Of a stretch of 20,410 nt of DNA, positions 14,450-20,410 are shown one piece after another (within the stretch, counting starts at the first letter, position 1; each line of letters starts with the position of its first letter). This stretch comes from Thermoleophilia bacterium (GTDB taxonomy: Bacteria > Actinomycetota > Thermoleophilia > Gaiellales > JAICJC01), in assembly GCA_025928435.1 (NCBI GenBank), contig JAICJM010000055.1, positions 1 to 20,410 on the forward strand, written 5' to 3'. Below the pieces are notes generated by a model. The model worked only from the letters and a program-made list of their open reading frames with translations, had not been told where the DNA came from and ran no database searches. The position numbers and the translations under genes are program-made.

Positions 14450-14819
14450 ATCCATCCGCCAGCAGCTCGAGCCGGTTGCCGAACGGGTCGTGCGTGTAGA
14501 ACCGGCGCACACCCGGCCGGCGGTCGTCCCACTCGACGTCGGCGCCGGCCGCCTCGAGCCGGGCGGCGGCGCCGTCCAGGTCGGACAGGCGCAGGCCGGG
14601 ATGGGCCTTCTTCGCCGGCCAGAACGACGACTCCACGCCGAGGTGGACGCCCGGCTCGAACCAGACGCCGCCGTTCGCCTGCAGGGCGTCGGGCTTCGTG
14701 ATCTCGGCCAAGCCGAGCAGGCCGGCGTAGAACCGCCGGGCGGCGTCCTCGCCGCCCGGCGGCATCGCCACCTGCACGTGGTCGAGCGTGGCCGCCGGCC
14801 CGCGGTCGCGCTCCGCCAC
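14448..14819 (-). CDS. VOC-superfamily (glyoxalase/bleomycin-resistance fold) protein
   Basis: 123 aa, one vicinal-oxygen-chelate domain: LDHVQVAMPPGGEDAARRFYAGLLGL at the start and YTHDPFGNRLELLADG at the end, the two hallmarks of the fold. Candidate metal or substrate ligands are H14, H59 (VHLGVE) and E117. Members include glyoxalases, fosfomycin thiol transferases and bleomycin-binding proteins; which one cannot be told. Starts at a GTG directly after the exporter stop (TAG-GTG), with GTGGAG 6 nt before it, so it is co-transcribed with the exporter and a self-protection role fits. The stop codon lies in repeat E. Confidence 0.87.
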   Translation of the reverse strand: MAERDRGPAATLDHVQVAMPPGGEDAARRFYAGLLGLAEITKPDALQANGGVWFEPGVHLGVESSFWPAKKAHPGLRLSDLDGAAARLEAAGADVEWDDRRPGVRRFYTHDPFGNRLELLADG

Positions 14820-16397
14820 CTACATCTCCACGACCGCGGGAGGCGCCTCGGACGACTCCGCGCCCTCGCCCGCCGGGGCCTCCTCGCCGACCTGCCCCCT
14901 CATGTGCGCGAGGCCGAACCCGGCCACCAGCGCCGCCACGAGCGTGAGGCCCGCGCCGGTGCGAAGCGCCCACTGGACGCCGTGCACGAACGACTCGAGC
15001 GCGTTCGCCTCCGCGACCCGGTTGTGGGTGATCGCGAGGATCTGCTTGCCCTGCCCGCCCTGGACGAGCGGCACGAGCCGCTCGGCGGCGGCGTGCAGGC
15101 GCGGCGAGAGGTTCGCGATCCGGTCGGCCCACATGTCCGCGGCGAGCGTCGTGCCGATCCCACCGAGGACCGCGATGCCGAGCGCGCCGCCGACCTGGCG
15201 GGACGCGTTGATCACGCCCGAGGCGATTCCGGCCTTGGTGCGGTCGACCGCGGCCATGCCGGTCGCCGAGACGGCGGGCATCGTCAGCGCCATGCCTGCG
15301 CCCATCAGCATCTGGAACGGCCAGATCGTGTTGTAGGACGAGTGGACATCGACGAACGAGAGGCCGAAGAGCCCGACCGAGGCGAACGCCATCCCGACGG
15401 TCATCAGCCAGCGCGGCCCGACCCGGCCGGACAGCCGGCCGCCGATCGGAGCGACGAACAGGATCATCATCGTCGTCGGCAGCGTCCGCAGGCCGGCCTG
15501 GATCGGGTCGTACCCGCGCACGTTCTGGAAGTAGAGCGTCAGGAAGTAGATGACGCCGAACAGGGCCACGCCGACGAGCGCCACCACGATGCTCGAGACG
15601 GTGAACGCCCGGATCCGGAAGAACGAGAGCGGGATCATCGGATCGTCCATGCGGCTCTCCCAGACCACGAACAGCACGCCGAGCAGGATCGCCGCCCCGA
15701 TGAACGACAGCGTGTAGATGCCCACCCAGGAGTGGTTCGCGGTCTTGATCAGGCCCCACGTGAGCGAGAAGAGGCTGGCGCTGATGAGGAGTGTGCCGAC
15801 GAGGTCGAGCGTGCGCGCCGACGGGTCCTTCGACTCGATGACGGCCCACGCGGTCACGCCGAGTGCGATCACGCCGATGGGCACGTTCACCCAGAACACG
15901 GCCGACCACGAGAAGTGTTGGGTCAGAAAGCCGCCCAGCAGCGGGCCGATGGCGAGGCCGAGGCCGGAGATGCCGGCCCAGATGCCGATGGCCTGGGGCA
16001 GCTGCTTGCGCGGGAACGCGGCCACGAGGATCGAGAGCGACAGCGGGTTCAGGAGCGCTCCGCCGACGCCCTGGACGGCGCGGAAGCCGATCAGCTGGGT
16101 GTCGGTCTGGGCGAGCGCGCACGCCATCGAGGAGAGCGTGAACACGACCAGGCCGAGCATGAAGATCCGTTTCCGGCCGAACCTGTCGCCGAGCTTGCCG
16201 CCGAGGAGGATCAGCGTGGCGAACACCAGGATGTAGGCGTTCACCGTCCATTCCAGGTTCTCGACGCTCGGCTTCAGCTCGTGCTGGATCGACGGGAGCG
16301 CCACGTTCACGATCGTGTTGTCGAGCATGATCATGAAGAGCGCGAAGCACATGGCGAACAACGTCCACCACTTGTGGTTGGGGTGCTCGTGAGTCAC
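14820..16397 (-). CDS. MFS multidrug exporter, DHA2 (14-helix EmrB/QacA) family
   Basis: 525 aa proton-driven exporter in the cytoplasmic membrane. Visible: LDNTIVNVALP in helix 1 (motif D1 of 14-helix exporters), motif A GGKLGDRFGRKR (about 66-77) in the loop after helix 2, motif C IGPLLGGFLTQ (about 150-160) in helix 5, and an ordered series of hydrophobic segments to about residue 500. The C-terminal tail is acidic (EEAPAGEGAESSEAPP). GTG start at 16397 overlaps the TetR stop (GTGA, 4 nt), with GAGGAG 5 nt before it. The coupling to a TetR gene with an operator strongly suggests substrate-induced efflux. Confidence 0.93.
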   Translation of the reverse strand: MTHEHPNHKWWTLFAMCFALFMIMLDNTIVNVALPSIQHELKPSVENLEWTVNAYILVFATLILLGGKLGDRFGRKRIFMLGLVVFTLSSMACALAQTDTQLIGFRAVQGVGGALLNPLSLSILVAAFPRKQLPQAIGIWAGISGLGLAIGPLLGGFLTQHFSWSAVFWVNVPIGVIALGVTAWAVIESKDPSARTLDLVGTLLISASLFSLTWGLIKTANHSWVGIYTLSFIGAAILLGVLFVVWESRMDDPMIPLSFFRIRAFTVSSIVVALVGVALFGVIYFLTLYFQNVRGYDPIQAGLRTLPTTMMILFVAPIGGRLSGRVGPRWLMTVGMAFASVGLFGLSFVDVHSSYNTIWPFQMLMGAGMALTMPAVSATGMAAVDRTKAGIASGVINASRQVGGALGIAVLGGIGTTLAADMWADRIANLSPRLHAAAERLVPLVQGGQGKQILAITHNRVAEANALESFVHGVQWALRTGAGLTLVAALVAGFGLAHMRGQVGEEAPAGEGAESSEAPPAVVEM

Positions 16398-17014
16398 GGA
16401 GTCTCCTCAAGAGATGCAGGATGCGGGCGGAACATGCGGCAGAGCGTCTCGGCCACGGCGACGAACTCGCCCAGCGCGGCATGTCCGTGCACCGCGTGTG
16501 CGTGTCCGCCGGCAAGGGTGTAGCCGTACAGGATCCAGGCCGCGTTGTCGGGGTCGACGTCCGCGCGGATCTCGCCGGCCGCCTGGCCGGCGGCGATGTG
16601 CGCGGCCATGCAGCCTCGCACCTCGTCCACGCTCGTGGTGAGCGCGGCGCGCACCTGGGGGTCGTCGACGAGGCCTGCCGCCAGCGTGCGCAGGCGGATG
16701 GTCTCGATGATCAGGGGGTCGCTGGTGGCCCGCTCGGCCACGGCCAGCATCCCCGCCATGGGCTCGCCGGTCGCCGCCATGACCGCGTCCACCATTTCCC
16801 TCATGGAGTCGGTGGCGTCGCGGAGGACGGCGGCGAAGAGCGCCTGCTTCGACGGGAAGTGCTTGTAGAGCGTCGGCTCGGAGCAGCCCGCGCCGCTTGC
16901 GATCGCCGCGGTGCGGGCGCCGCGGAACCCGCGCGAGGCGAACTCGTGGCGGGCCGCGGAGAGGATCGCGCTGCGGCGCTGATCGGCCGTGAGCCGGACG
17001 TAGTCGAGGACCAT
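16394..17014 (-). CDS. TetR-family transcriptional repressor
   Basis: 206 aa from the ATG at 17014 (a GTG at 17017 is the alternative). The N-terminal helix-turn-helix is complete: RRSAILSAARHEFASRGFRG, then AIASGAGCSEPTLYKHFPSK (about 40-59), with the YKHFPSK ending typical of the family. The C-terminal all-helical ligand domain has the TetR_C-like AHIAAGQAAGEIRADVDP and ILYGYTLAGGHAHAVHG. A perfect 18-bp palindrome overlaps its own promoter, so it very likely represses itself and the downstream exporter and VOC genes. The ATG is favoured because the -10 hexamer ends exactly 6 nt before it. Confidence 0.92.
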   Translation of the reverse strand: MVLDYVRLTADQRRSAILSAARHEFASRGFRGARTAAIASGAGCSEPTLYKHFPSKQALFAAVLRDATDSMREMVDAVMAATGEPMAGMLAVAERATSDPLIIETIRLRTLAAGLVDDPQVRAALTTSVDEVRGCMAAHIAAGQAAGEIRADVDPDNAAWILYGYTLAGGHAHAVHGHAALGEFVAVAETLCRMFRPHPASLEETP

Positions 17015-17020
17015 CACCGC

Positions 17021-17049
17021 AGGTTAGTGAACGTTCACTAACGCGGCAA
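17021..17049 (-). promoter_or_regulatory. Promoter of the TetR-MFS-VOC operon, leaderless
   Basis: Minus-strand -35 TTGCCG (17044-17049), 17-bp spacer, -10 TAACCT (17021-17026), then 6 nt to the ATG at 17014. The -35 hexamer and spacing are identical to the sigma factor promoter at 973-1001. Confidence 0.65.
17024..17041. promoter_or_regulatory. TetR operator, perfect 18-bp palindrome
   Basis: TTAGTGAACGTTCACTAA is its own reverse complement. It covers part of the -10 and most of the spacer of the TetR promoter, so bound repressor would exclude polymerase. Length and GTGAAC/GTTCAC half-sites fit TetR-family operators. Confidence 0.85.
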
Positions 17050-17056
17050 ACGCGAA

Positions 17057-17095
17057 CCGGAGCGGGGTGCGGGAGCCGCCCGCACCCCGCTCCGG
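17057..17095 (-). terminator. GC-rich hairpin terminator after the Rpf-like gene
   Basis: Perfect 17-bp inverted repeat (17057-17073 with 17079-17095), 5-nt loop, beginning 7 bp after the stop of the Rpf-like gene and ending just before the TetR promoter. No T-run. Confidence 0.75.
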
Positions 17096-17102
17096 CCGAG
17101 GG

Positions 17103-17663
17103 TCAGAGGAGGCCGCAGGCCGCGGCCGAGCTGGGCCACGGCGAGAAGCCGACCACGAGCGTCGCGCGGTACGCGGCGGCGGTCTGCATGGGGACGGGCC
17201 AGTTGTTCGCGTCCCCCCAGATGGCCACGTAGTCCGCGCCGTAGTTCTGCTCGAACGTGGGATCCATCTGGTATCCGCCGTAGTACGGGCCCGCGGGCGA
17301 GTATGACCACCACGAGCCTTCGTAGCCGTGGATGCACGCCAGGTCCTCGTACATGGGCGCACGCCGGCGCAGCTCCGCGCGGTATCCGTGGGCCCGGCGG
17401 TGCCAGCGTGCGTCCATCGCCTCGAGCGTCGGCACGTCGACCGTGTCCCGCTCGCGGCTATGGGTGGTGAGGATGATGCCGAGCTTCCACGCGCGGTCAA
17501 CCGCGTGGTTGCGCCGGAGACGGATCTCGTGGCGCAGCTTGTGGACAAGCTTCGGCTGCGGGGCCTGCCACCACGGGATGAACCCGGGATCCGAGGCCAG
17601 CGCAGGCGGTGCTGTGAACGTCGTTGCCGCGAGCACCGTCGCGGCGGCGAGTTTTGTCTTCAG
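17103..17663 (-). CDS. Secreted Rpf-like (resuscitation-promoting factor) transglycosylase-domain protein
   Basis: 186 aa if started at the CTG at 17663. That start gives LKTKLAAATVLAATTF...PPALA-SD, a proper signal peptide with a Lys-rich head and an ALA cleavage site, preceded by AAGGAG 8 nt upstream; an in-frame TAA at 17676-17678 rules out anything longer, and the next choice (GTG 17636) would lose the charged head. The C-terminal domain reads CIHGYEGSWW, then GPYYGGYQM, then GFSPWPSSAAACGLL, matching the Rpf/transglycosylase-like pattern: catalytic Glu after the first Cys, YYGG-Q strand, and a WP..C..GL end that would close the disulfide. Rpf proteins cleave peptidoglycan and promote growth resumption. 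The middle (about 25-95) is charged and helical. A structured leader and a small ORF precede it. Confidence 0.78.
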   Translation of the reverse strand: MKTKLAAATVLAATTFTAPPALASDPGFIPWWQAPQPKLVHKLRHEIRLRRNHAVDRAWKLGIILTTHSRERDTVDVPTLEAMDARWHRRAHGYRAELRRRAPMYEDLACIHGYEGSWWSYSPAGPYYGGYQMDPTFEQNYGADYVAIWGDANNWPVPMQTAAAYRATLVVGFSPWPSSAAACGLL

Positions 17664-17675
17664 GGCTTCCTCTCC

Positions 17676-17813
17676 TTACTCGACAGCAGAAATCACTGCC
17701 TGCTGGACGCCCTCCTTGACCAGCCAGACAGGCGGCCGCGCCCGGGCGGGGATCTCGCGGCCGTACATCCGATCGCTGTCCCGGCACTGTCTGCCTCCGG
17801 CGATCGGGCCCAT
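17676..17813 (-). CDS. Possible small ORF (45 aa) ahead of the Rpf-like gene
   Basis: Starts at ATG 17813 with GGAG 4 nt upstream and ends at TAA 17676, only 12 nt before the CTG start of the Rpf-like gene and in the same frame. The second half (REIPARARPPVWLVKEGVQQ) has a protein-like mix of residues, but no family is recognised. An inner ATG would give 30 aa. It may be a leader peptide, a real microprotein or chance. Confidence 0.3.
   Translation of the reverse strand: MGPIAGGRQCRDSDRMYGREIPARARPPVWLVKEGVQQAVISAVE
17684..17807 (-). ncRNA. Structured 5' leader of the Rpf-like gene (three hairpins)
   Basis: Three inverted repeats follow one another in the leader. 17800-17807 with 17769-17776 form an 8-bp stem with a 23-nt loop, itself holding GGCA/TGCC. 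17756-17762 pair with 17734-17740 (7 bp, 15-nt loop). 17700-17705 pair with 17684-17689 (6 bp, 10-nt loop). The last is next to the ribosome site. It may be a cis-regulatory RNA; no known riboswitch class was recognised. Confidence 0.3.
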
Positions 17814-17862
17814 TGCGCTCCGGTCATGGTGCACACCCCCAAGGTGGCCGGAGCAAGCCGGG

Positions 17863-17868
17863 AGTGTA
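17863..17868 (-). promoter_or_regulatory. Possible -10 (TACACT) for the Rpf-like gene
   Basis: TACACT on the minus strand, identical to the -10 of the sigma factor promoter, about 200 nt before the Rpf-like start. No matching -35 at 16-18 bp. Confidence 0.25.
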
Positions 17869-17943
17869 GACACCCGCGCGGCACCCCGCGCAGTCACCCG
17901 TCGCTCATGTCCGGCGCCCCTCCCGCCGATTACTCGAGAACAG

Positions 17944-18663
17944 ATGGCTTCTCTCTCCCGTCAGCAGGCGATTTCCATGCTCTTCTCCGGTCTCGCGGCC
18001 GACCTCGAGGCCGAGGAGGGCGCAACCGTCACGGTGCAGCCGTCCGGCATGGCCGGCGACACGGTGTGGGTCACCGCCCCGCGGCTCCAGGTCGCGGGCG
18101 GCATGCGCCTGCGCGGACGGCTCCTGGACGCCGACGGCGAGCCCTGGATCGTCGCGCTGGTCGTCGACGAGGCGGACTATCACAGCCACGACCTGGCCCG
18201 CGTCCGGCTCCGCGCCGACTCCGTGACGGCCGACGCCAGCCGGCGCCGCAACCCGCGCGTCCGCACCGGCGGCATCGCATGGCTTTCGGCGGTGAACTGC
18301 CAGCATGTCGTCGACGGCGACCGCGTGGACGGCACGATGGTCGACCTGTCCCGCGACGGCGTCGCCTTCGCGACCAACCGGGTGCTGCGGCCCTCCGACC
18401 GGCTCACGTTCCACGGCCGCTTCTTCGCGGACACGGTCGAGGGCGAGGTGCGCGTGATCTCGGTGCGCGAGGCCGCCTCCGGCCGCCTGGTCGTCGGCTG
18501 CGCCTTCATCGAGATCGATGCGGAGAACCAGGCCCGCGTCGAGCGCCTCGCCGCCAACGCGTCGGTCGGTGACCGGCCTGCCGCCACGTTCTCCGAGCTG
18601 CGGCTCCTGGCCGCCGACGACGAGCCCGAGCAGGGCGGCTGGCGGCGCCGCTTCAAGCGGTAA
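17944..18663 (+). CDS. PilZ-domain protein, predicted c-di-GMP receptor
   Basis: 239 aa. An N-terminal YcgR-type beta domain (about 25-95: VTVQPSG...WVTAPR) precedes a PilZ domain with both ligand motifs intact: RxxxR at R101-R105 (RRNPR) and D134-x-S136-x-x-G139 (DLSRDG). The YcgR-PilZ layout usually senses cyclic di-GMP and acts on motility, secretion or envelope functions. The C-terminus is basic (WRRRFKR). ATG at 17944 has only a weak ribosome site (GAG, 5 nt before). A small membrane protein starts 13 nt after the stop, so the two are probably co-transcribed. Confidence 0.88.
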   Translation: MASLSRQQAISMLFSGLAADLEAEEGATVTVQPSGMAGDTVWVTAPRLQVAGGMRLRGRLLDADGEPWIVALVVDEADYHSHDLARVRLRADSVTADASRRRNPRVRTGGIAWLSAVNCQHVVDGDRVDGTMVDLSRDGVAFATNRVLRPSDRLTFHGRFFADTVEGEVRVISVREAASGRLVVGCAFIEIDAENQARVERLAANASVGDRPAATFSELRLLAADDEPEQGGWRRRFKR

Positions 18664-18676
18664 TCTACGGAGCGCC

Positions 18677-18871
18677 ATGCGCGGTTCCGGAATCGCCCCT
18701 CTCTTCTTTGCCATCGCGATGCTCTGCTACCTGGCGGGCGTCCTGATCGCGTTCCCGCTCGGCGCGGTGCTCGAGCTCATCCGCGAGGACTTCAGCCTGA
18801 TCCCGATCGCGATCGGCGCGCTCGCGATGACGATCGCGATGCTGCTCGAGACGCGCGCGCATCCGCACTAG
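18677..18871 (+). CDS. Small two-helix membrane protein, function unknown
   Basis: 64 aa from ATG 18677, with GGAG 4 nt before it. Two hydrophobic segments (about 7-30 and 42-57) joined by a short acidic loop (ELIREDFS), ending in ETRAHPH. No family recognised. Placed between the PilZ gene (13 nt upstream) and the minizincin gene (14 nt downstream), so it may be the membrane partner of one of them. Confidence 0.68.
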   Translation: MRGSGIAPLFFAIAMLCYLAGVLIAFPLGAVLELIREDFSLIPIAIGALAMTIAMLLETRAHPH

Positions 18872-18885
18872 GCACGGCGGGTCCC

Positions 18886-19266
18886 ATGTTCGAGTGCAGC
18901 GAGGACGAGTTCGCCGCGATCGCCGACGCCGAGCTCGACGCGCTTCCGCCCTGGATCCAGGAGCGCATCCGGACCGCGAACGTCGCCATCGACGTCCAGG
19001 ACGAGCGCGAGGGGCAGCCCCGGACGCTCGGCCTCTTCCGGCGCTCGACGTTCGACGGGATCCAGACGGCGGAGATCACCCTCTACCGCCTGTCGATCCT
19101 GCGAGCCGCCGGCAGTCGCGACCGCCTCCGGGGCGAGGTCCACGACGTGATCCTGCACGAGCTCGGCCACCTGTTCGGCATGTCCGAGTCCGACCTGGAC
19201 GAGTTCTCGATCGGCAACGATCCCCGCCCCGGCGCGACGCCGGTGCATCCACCGGCCCGCGGCTAG
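18886..19266 (+). CDS. Minimal zinc metallopeptidase-like protein (Zincin_1 family)
   Basis: 126 aa, typical of the small actinobacterial zincin family. The zinc motif is HELGHLFGMSESDLDE (H91, E92, H95, with a downstream acidic third-ligand candidate), preceded by ITLYRLSILRAAGS and the amphipathic helix RLRGEVHDVIL, as in the family. No signal peptide, so cytoplasmic. Third gene of the PilZ set on this strand. The stop TAG shares its bases with the stop of the convergent metallo-beta-lactamase-fold gene (CTAG). Substrate unknown. Confidence 0.85.
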   Translation: MFECSEDEFAAIADAELDALPPWIQERIRTANVAIDVQDEREGQPRTLGLFRRSTFDGIQTAEITLYRLSILRAAGSRDRLRGEVHDVILHELGHLFGMSESDLDEFSIGNDPRPGATPVHPPARG

Positions 19267-20060
19267 ACCTCGCCCAGCGCCCGCAGGTAGCGGTCGGCCG
19301 AGCGCAGCACCTTCGCGTGGGCGTCGTCCGGGACGATCGCCGGCCACCACGCGCCGTACACGCGGTCGAACTCGAGCTCCTCGATTCGCCCCCGGATGCG
19401 GCGGATCTCGGCCGCCGGAAGCGGGATCAGGTTGGGGTAGCTGTACATGAAGCTGACCCGGTCGCGGTCGGCCACCACCTGGACGATGTCGCCCGAGAGC
19501 AGCGCGCCGCGGCCGCCCGCGCCGCCGCGCCAGAGGCACACGGTGCCGCCTTCGAAGTGGCCGCCGAGGCGGTGCAGCTCGAGGCCGTCGTCCAGGTCGA
19601 GCCGCTCGCCCGACCAGTGCTCCACCCGCGCGTCCGGCCGCATCACGTGCTCGCGGTCGGCCTCGTGCAGGAGCACGCGGGCGTCGAGCCGGTCCGCCCA
19701 CTCGACCATGGCCGAGTAGTAGTGGGGATGCGAGATCGCGATCGTGTGCACGCCCCCGGCCGCGCGCACGGCGGTCTCCGTGTCGGCGTCGATCAGCGTG
19801 ACGCAGTCCCACAGGAGTCCGTTCACGTGGAGGGCCCGCTGCCCGATCCCGAAGCCCGGCTCGGTGCCGATGCCGAGCAGGCCGGGTTCGACCTCCTCGA
19901 TCCGGTTGCGGTGATCCGCCGCCAGCTCGGCCACGGTTGTAAAGCGCTGGCCGTCGTGGCCGACGTACTGGCGCTCGTCCAGGCAGATCGGGCAGTCCGG
20001 CGGCGGCTGCGGGGACGGCGTGAACTGCGTGCCGCAGGTGACGCAGACGTATGCGTCCAC
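19263..20060 (-). CDS. Metallo-beta-lactamase-fold hydrolase with N-terminal zinc ribbon
   Basis: 265 aa. The first 30 residues hold a zinc ribbon or rubredoxin-like knuckle: C6, C9, C23, C26 (CVTCG...CPIC). The MBL fold follows, but its first metal motif HxHxDH reads SHPHYYSAMVEW, lacking the Asp and last His; the later ligands are present (GGHFEGGT His, LSGDIV Asp). It probably binds one metal or has a modified reaction, and the HPHYYS form looks like a subfamily trait. It lies 5 bp after a class III alcohol dehydrogenase gene. That pairing suggests a thiol-adduct or formaldehyde detoxification step, which is inference. Confidence 0.82.
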   Translation of the reverse strand: MDAYVCVTCGTQFTPSPQPPPDCPICLDERQYVGHDGQRFTTVAELAADHRNRIEEVEPGLLGIGTEPGFGIGQRALHVNGLLWDCVTLIDADTETAVRAAGGVHTIAISHPHYYSAMVEWADRLDARVLLHEADREHVMRPDARVEHWSGERLDLDDGLELHRLGGHFEGGTVCLWRGGAGGRGALLSGDIVQVVADRDRVSFMYSYPNLIPLPAAEIRRIRGRIEELEFDRVYGAWWPAIVPDDAHAKVLRSADRYLRALGEV

Positions 20061-20065
20061 ACGCG

Positions 20066-20410
20066 CTAGGAGTAGTGGATCACGCTGCGGATGCCGTCCT
20101 GGGCTTCCATCAGCTCGAATCCGCGGTTCACGTCGGCCAGCGTCAGGTGGTGCGAGACGAACGGCTCGACGTCGATCTCGCCCGCGAGCCAGCGCTCGAT
20201 CAGCGCCGGGACCCCGTCGCGGCCCTTGACGCCGCCGAACGACGAGCCCGCGACCCGCCGGCCCGTGATCAGGAACCGGGGGATGACGTCGAGCGTCTCG
20301 CCCTTGCCGGCGACGCCGGCGACGGTGGCGAGGCCCCAGCCCATCCGGGCGGCCTCGACCGCCTGCCGCATCACGGCGACGTTGCCGGTGGCCTCGAACG
20401 TGTAGTCGGC
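20066..20410 (-). CDS. Class III (formaldehyde/S-hydroxymethyl-thiol type) alcohol dehydrogenase, 3' part
   Basis: The last 114 residues; the frame is open to the right window edge, so both zinc sites and the nucleotide loop start are missing. The visible part has ADYTFEATGN, GLATVAGVAGKGETLDV, RRVAGSSFGGVKGRDGVPALIERW and a class III-like ending (ADVNRGFELMEAQDGIRSVIHYS). GSSFGG-KGR is characteristic of glutathione- or mycothiol-dependent formaldehyde dehydrogenase and its MDR relatives. In an actinobacterium mycothiol would be the likely thiol, but this is not visible here. Confidence 0.83.
   Translation of the reverse strand, partial: ADYTFEATGNVAVMRQAVEAARMGWGLATVAGVAGKGETLDVIPRFLITGRRVAGSSFGGVKGRDGVPALIERWLAGEIDVEPFVSHHLTLADVNRGFELMEAQDGIRSVIHYS

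Noticed and set aside
14433..16523. Very long plus-strand open frame opposite the exporter and VOC genes
   Set aside because: Arg/Asp/His/Glu-rich antisense reading produced by high-GC codon bias; the minus strand holds MFS and VOC motifs.
17664..17868. c-di-AMP (ydaO/yuaA) riboswitch before the Rpf-like gene
   Set aside because: It would fit known rpf regulation, but the conserved GGGGGACCCA-type segments of that class are not present in this leader.
1..20410. CRISPR array, tRNA, rRNA, transposase, integrase or phage genes
   Set aside because: No regularly spaced repeats, tRNA-like cloverleaf or recombinase motif was seen on either strand by eye.

Overview
The window is a GC-rich (about 70%) chromosomal stretch with tightly packed genes. 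It most resembles an actinobacterium, perhaps of the Thermoleophilia type; this is inferred from flavin-dependent ThyX, a type III asparaginase, a maltokinase-fold sugar kinase, an Rpf-like cell-wall domain, frequent GTG starts and many first-in-operon genes with a TANNNT hexamer 6-10 nt before the start codon and no Shine-Dalgarno (leaderless style). No rRNA, tRNA, CRISPR array, transposase, integrase or phage gene was seen. No gene-free stretch exceeds 300 bases.

Layout. 1-849 (-): 5' part of the principal sigma factor, with a good promoter at 973-1001. 1066-1992 (-) type III asparaginase, divergent from 2053-2895 (+) Fpg/Nei glycosylase and 2923-3897 (+) FolE2/MptA GTP cyclohydrolase. 7257 down to 3929 (-): an overlapping operon of a GT1 glycosyltransferase, a maltokinase-fold (probably glucosamine) kinase and a double-SIS sugar-phosphate protein. 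7321-7944 (-) superoxide dismutase, divergent from 8007-8735 (+) an SDR. 11637 down to 8743 (-): a zinc alcohol dehydrogenase, an enolase-superfamily dehydratase and a second SDR, a likely sugar-acid or polyol catabolic operon. 11689-12420 (+) thyX, then a small exported protein.

17014 down to 12997 (-): a TetR regulator, a 14-helix MFS drug exporter, a VOC (glyoxalase-fold) protein and a GNAT acetyltransferase look like one resistance operon, but it is split by an island of about 0.85 kb (13600-14427) that is visibly AT-richer and carries one unknown membrane-anchored protein on the opposite strand. The island is bordered by two same-orientation copies of a hairpin repeat; one copy holds the stop codon of the VOC gene and the other the start codon of the GNAT gene. 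Deleting the island would restore an ATGGATAA stop/start overlap. This is the most unusual structure in the window.

The right end holds an Rpf-like secreted lysozyme-fold protein (CTG start, structured leader), a PilZ / small membrane protein / minizincin set (+), and a metallo-beta-lactamase-fold protein behind the 3' part of a class III alcohol dehydrogenase (-).

A second palindrome family, core CGGGGTCAGACCCCG, occurs three times (3895, 5795, 12423), twice filling intergenic gaps and once inside a reading frame. Both families look like REP-type elements, although no RAYT transposase is in the window.
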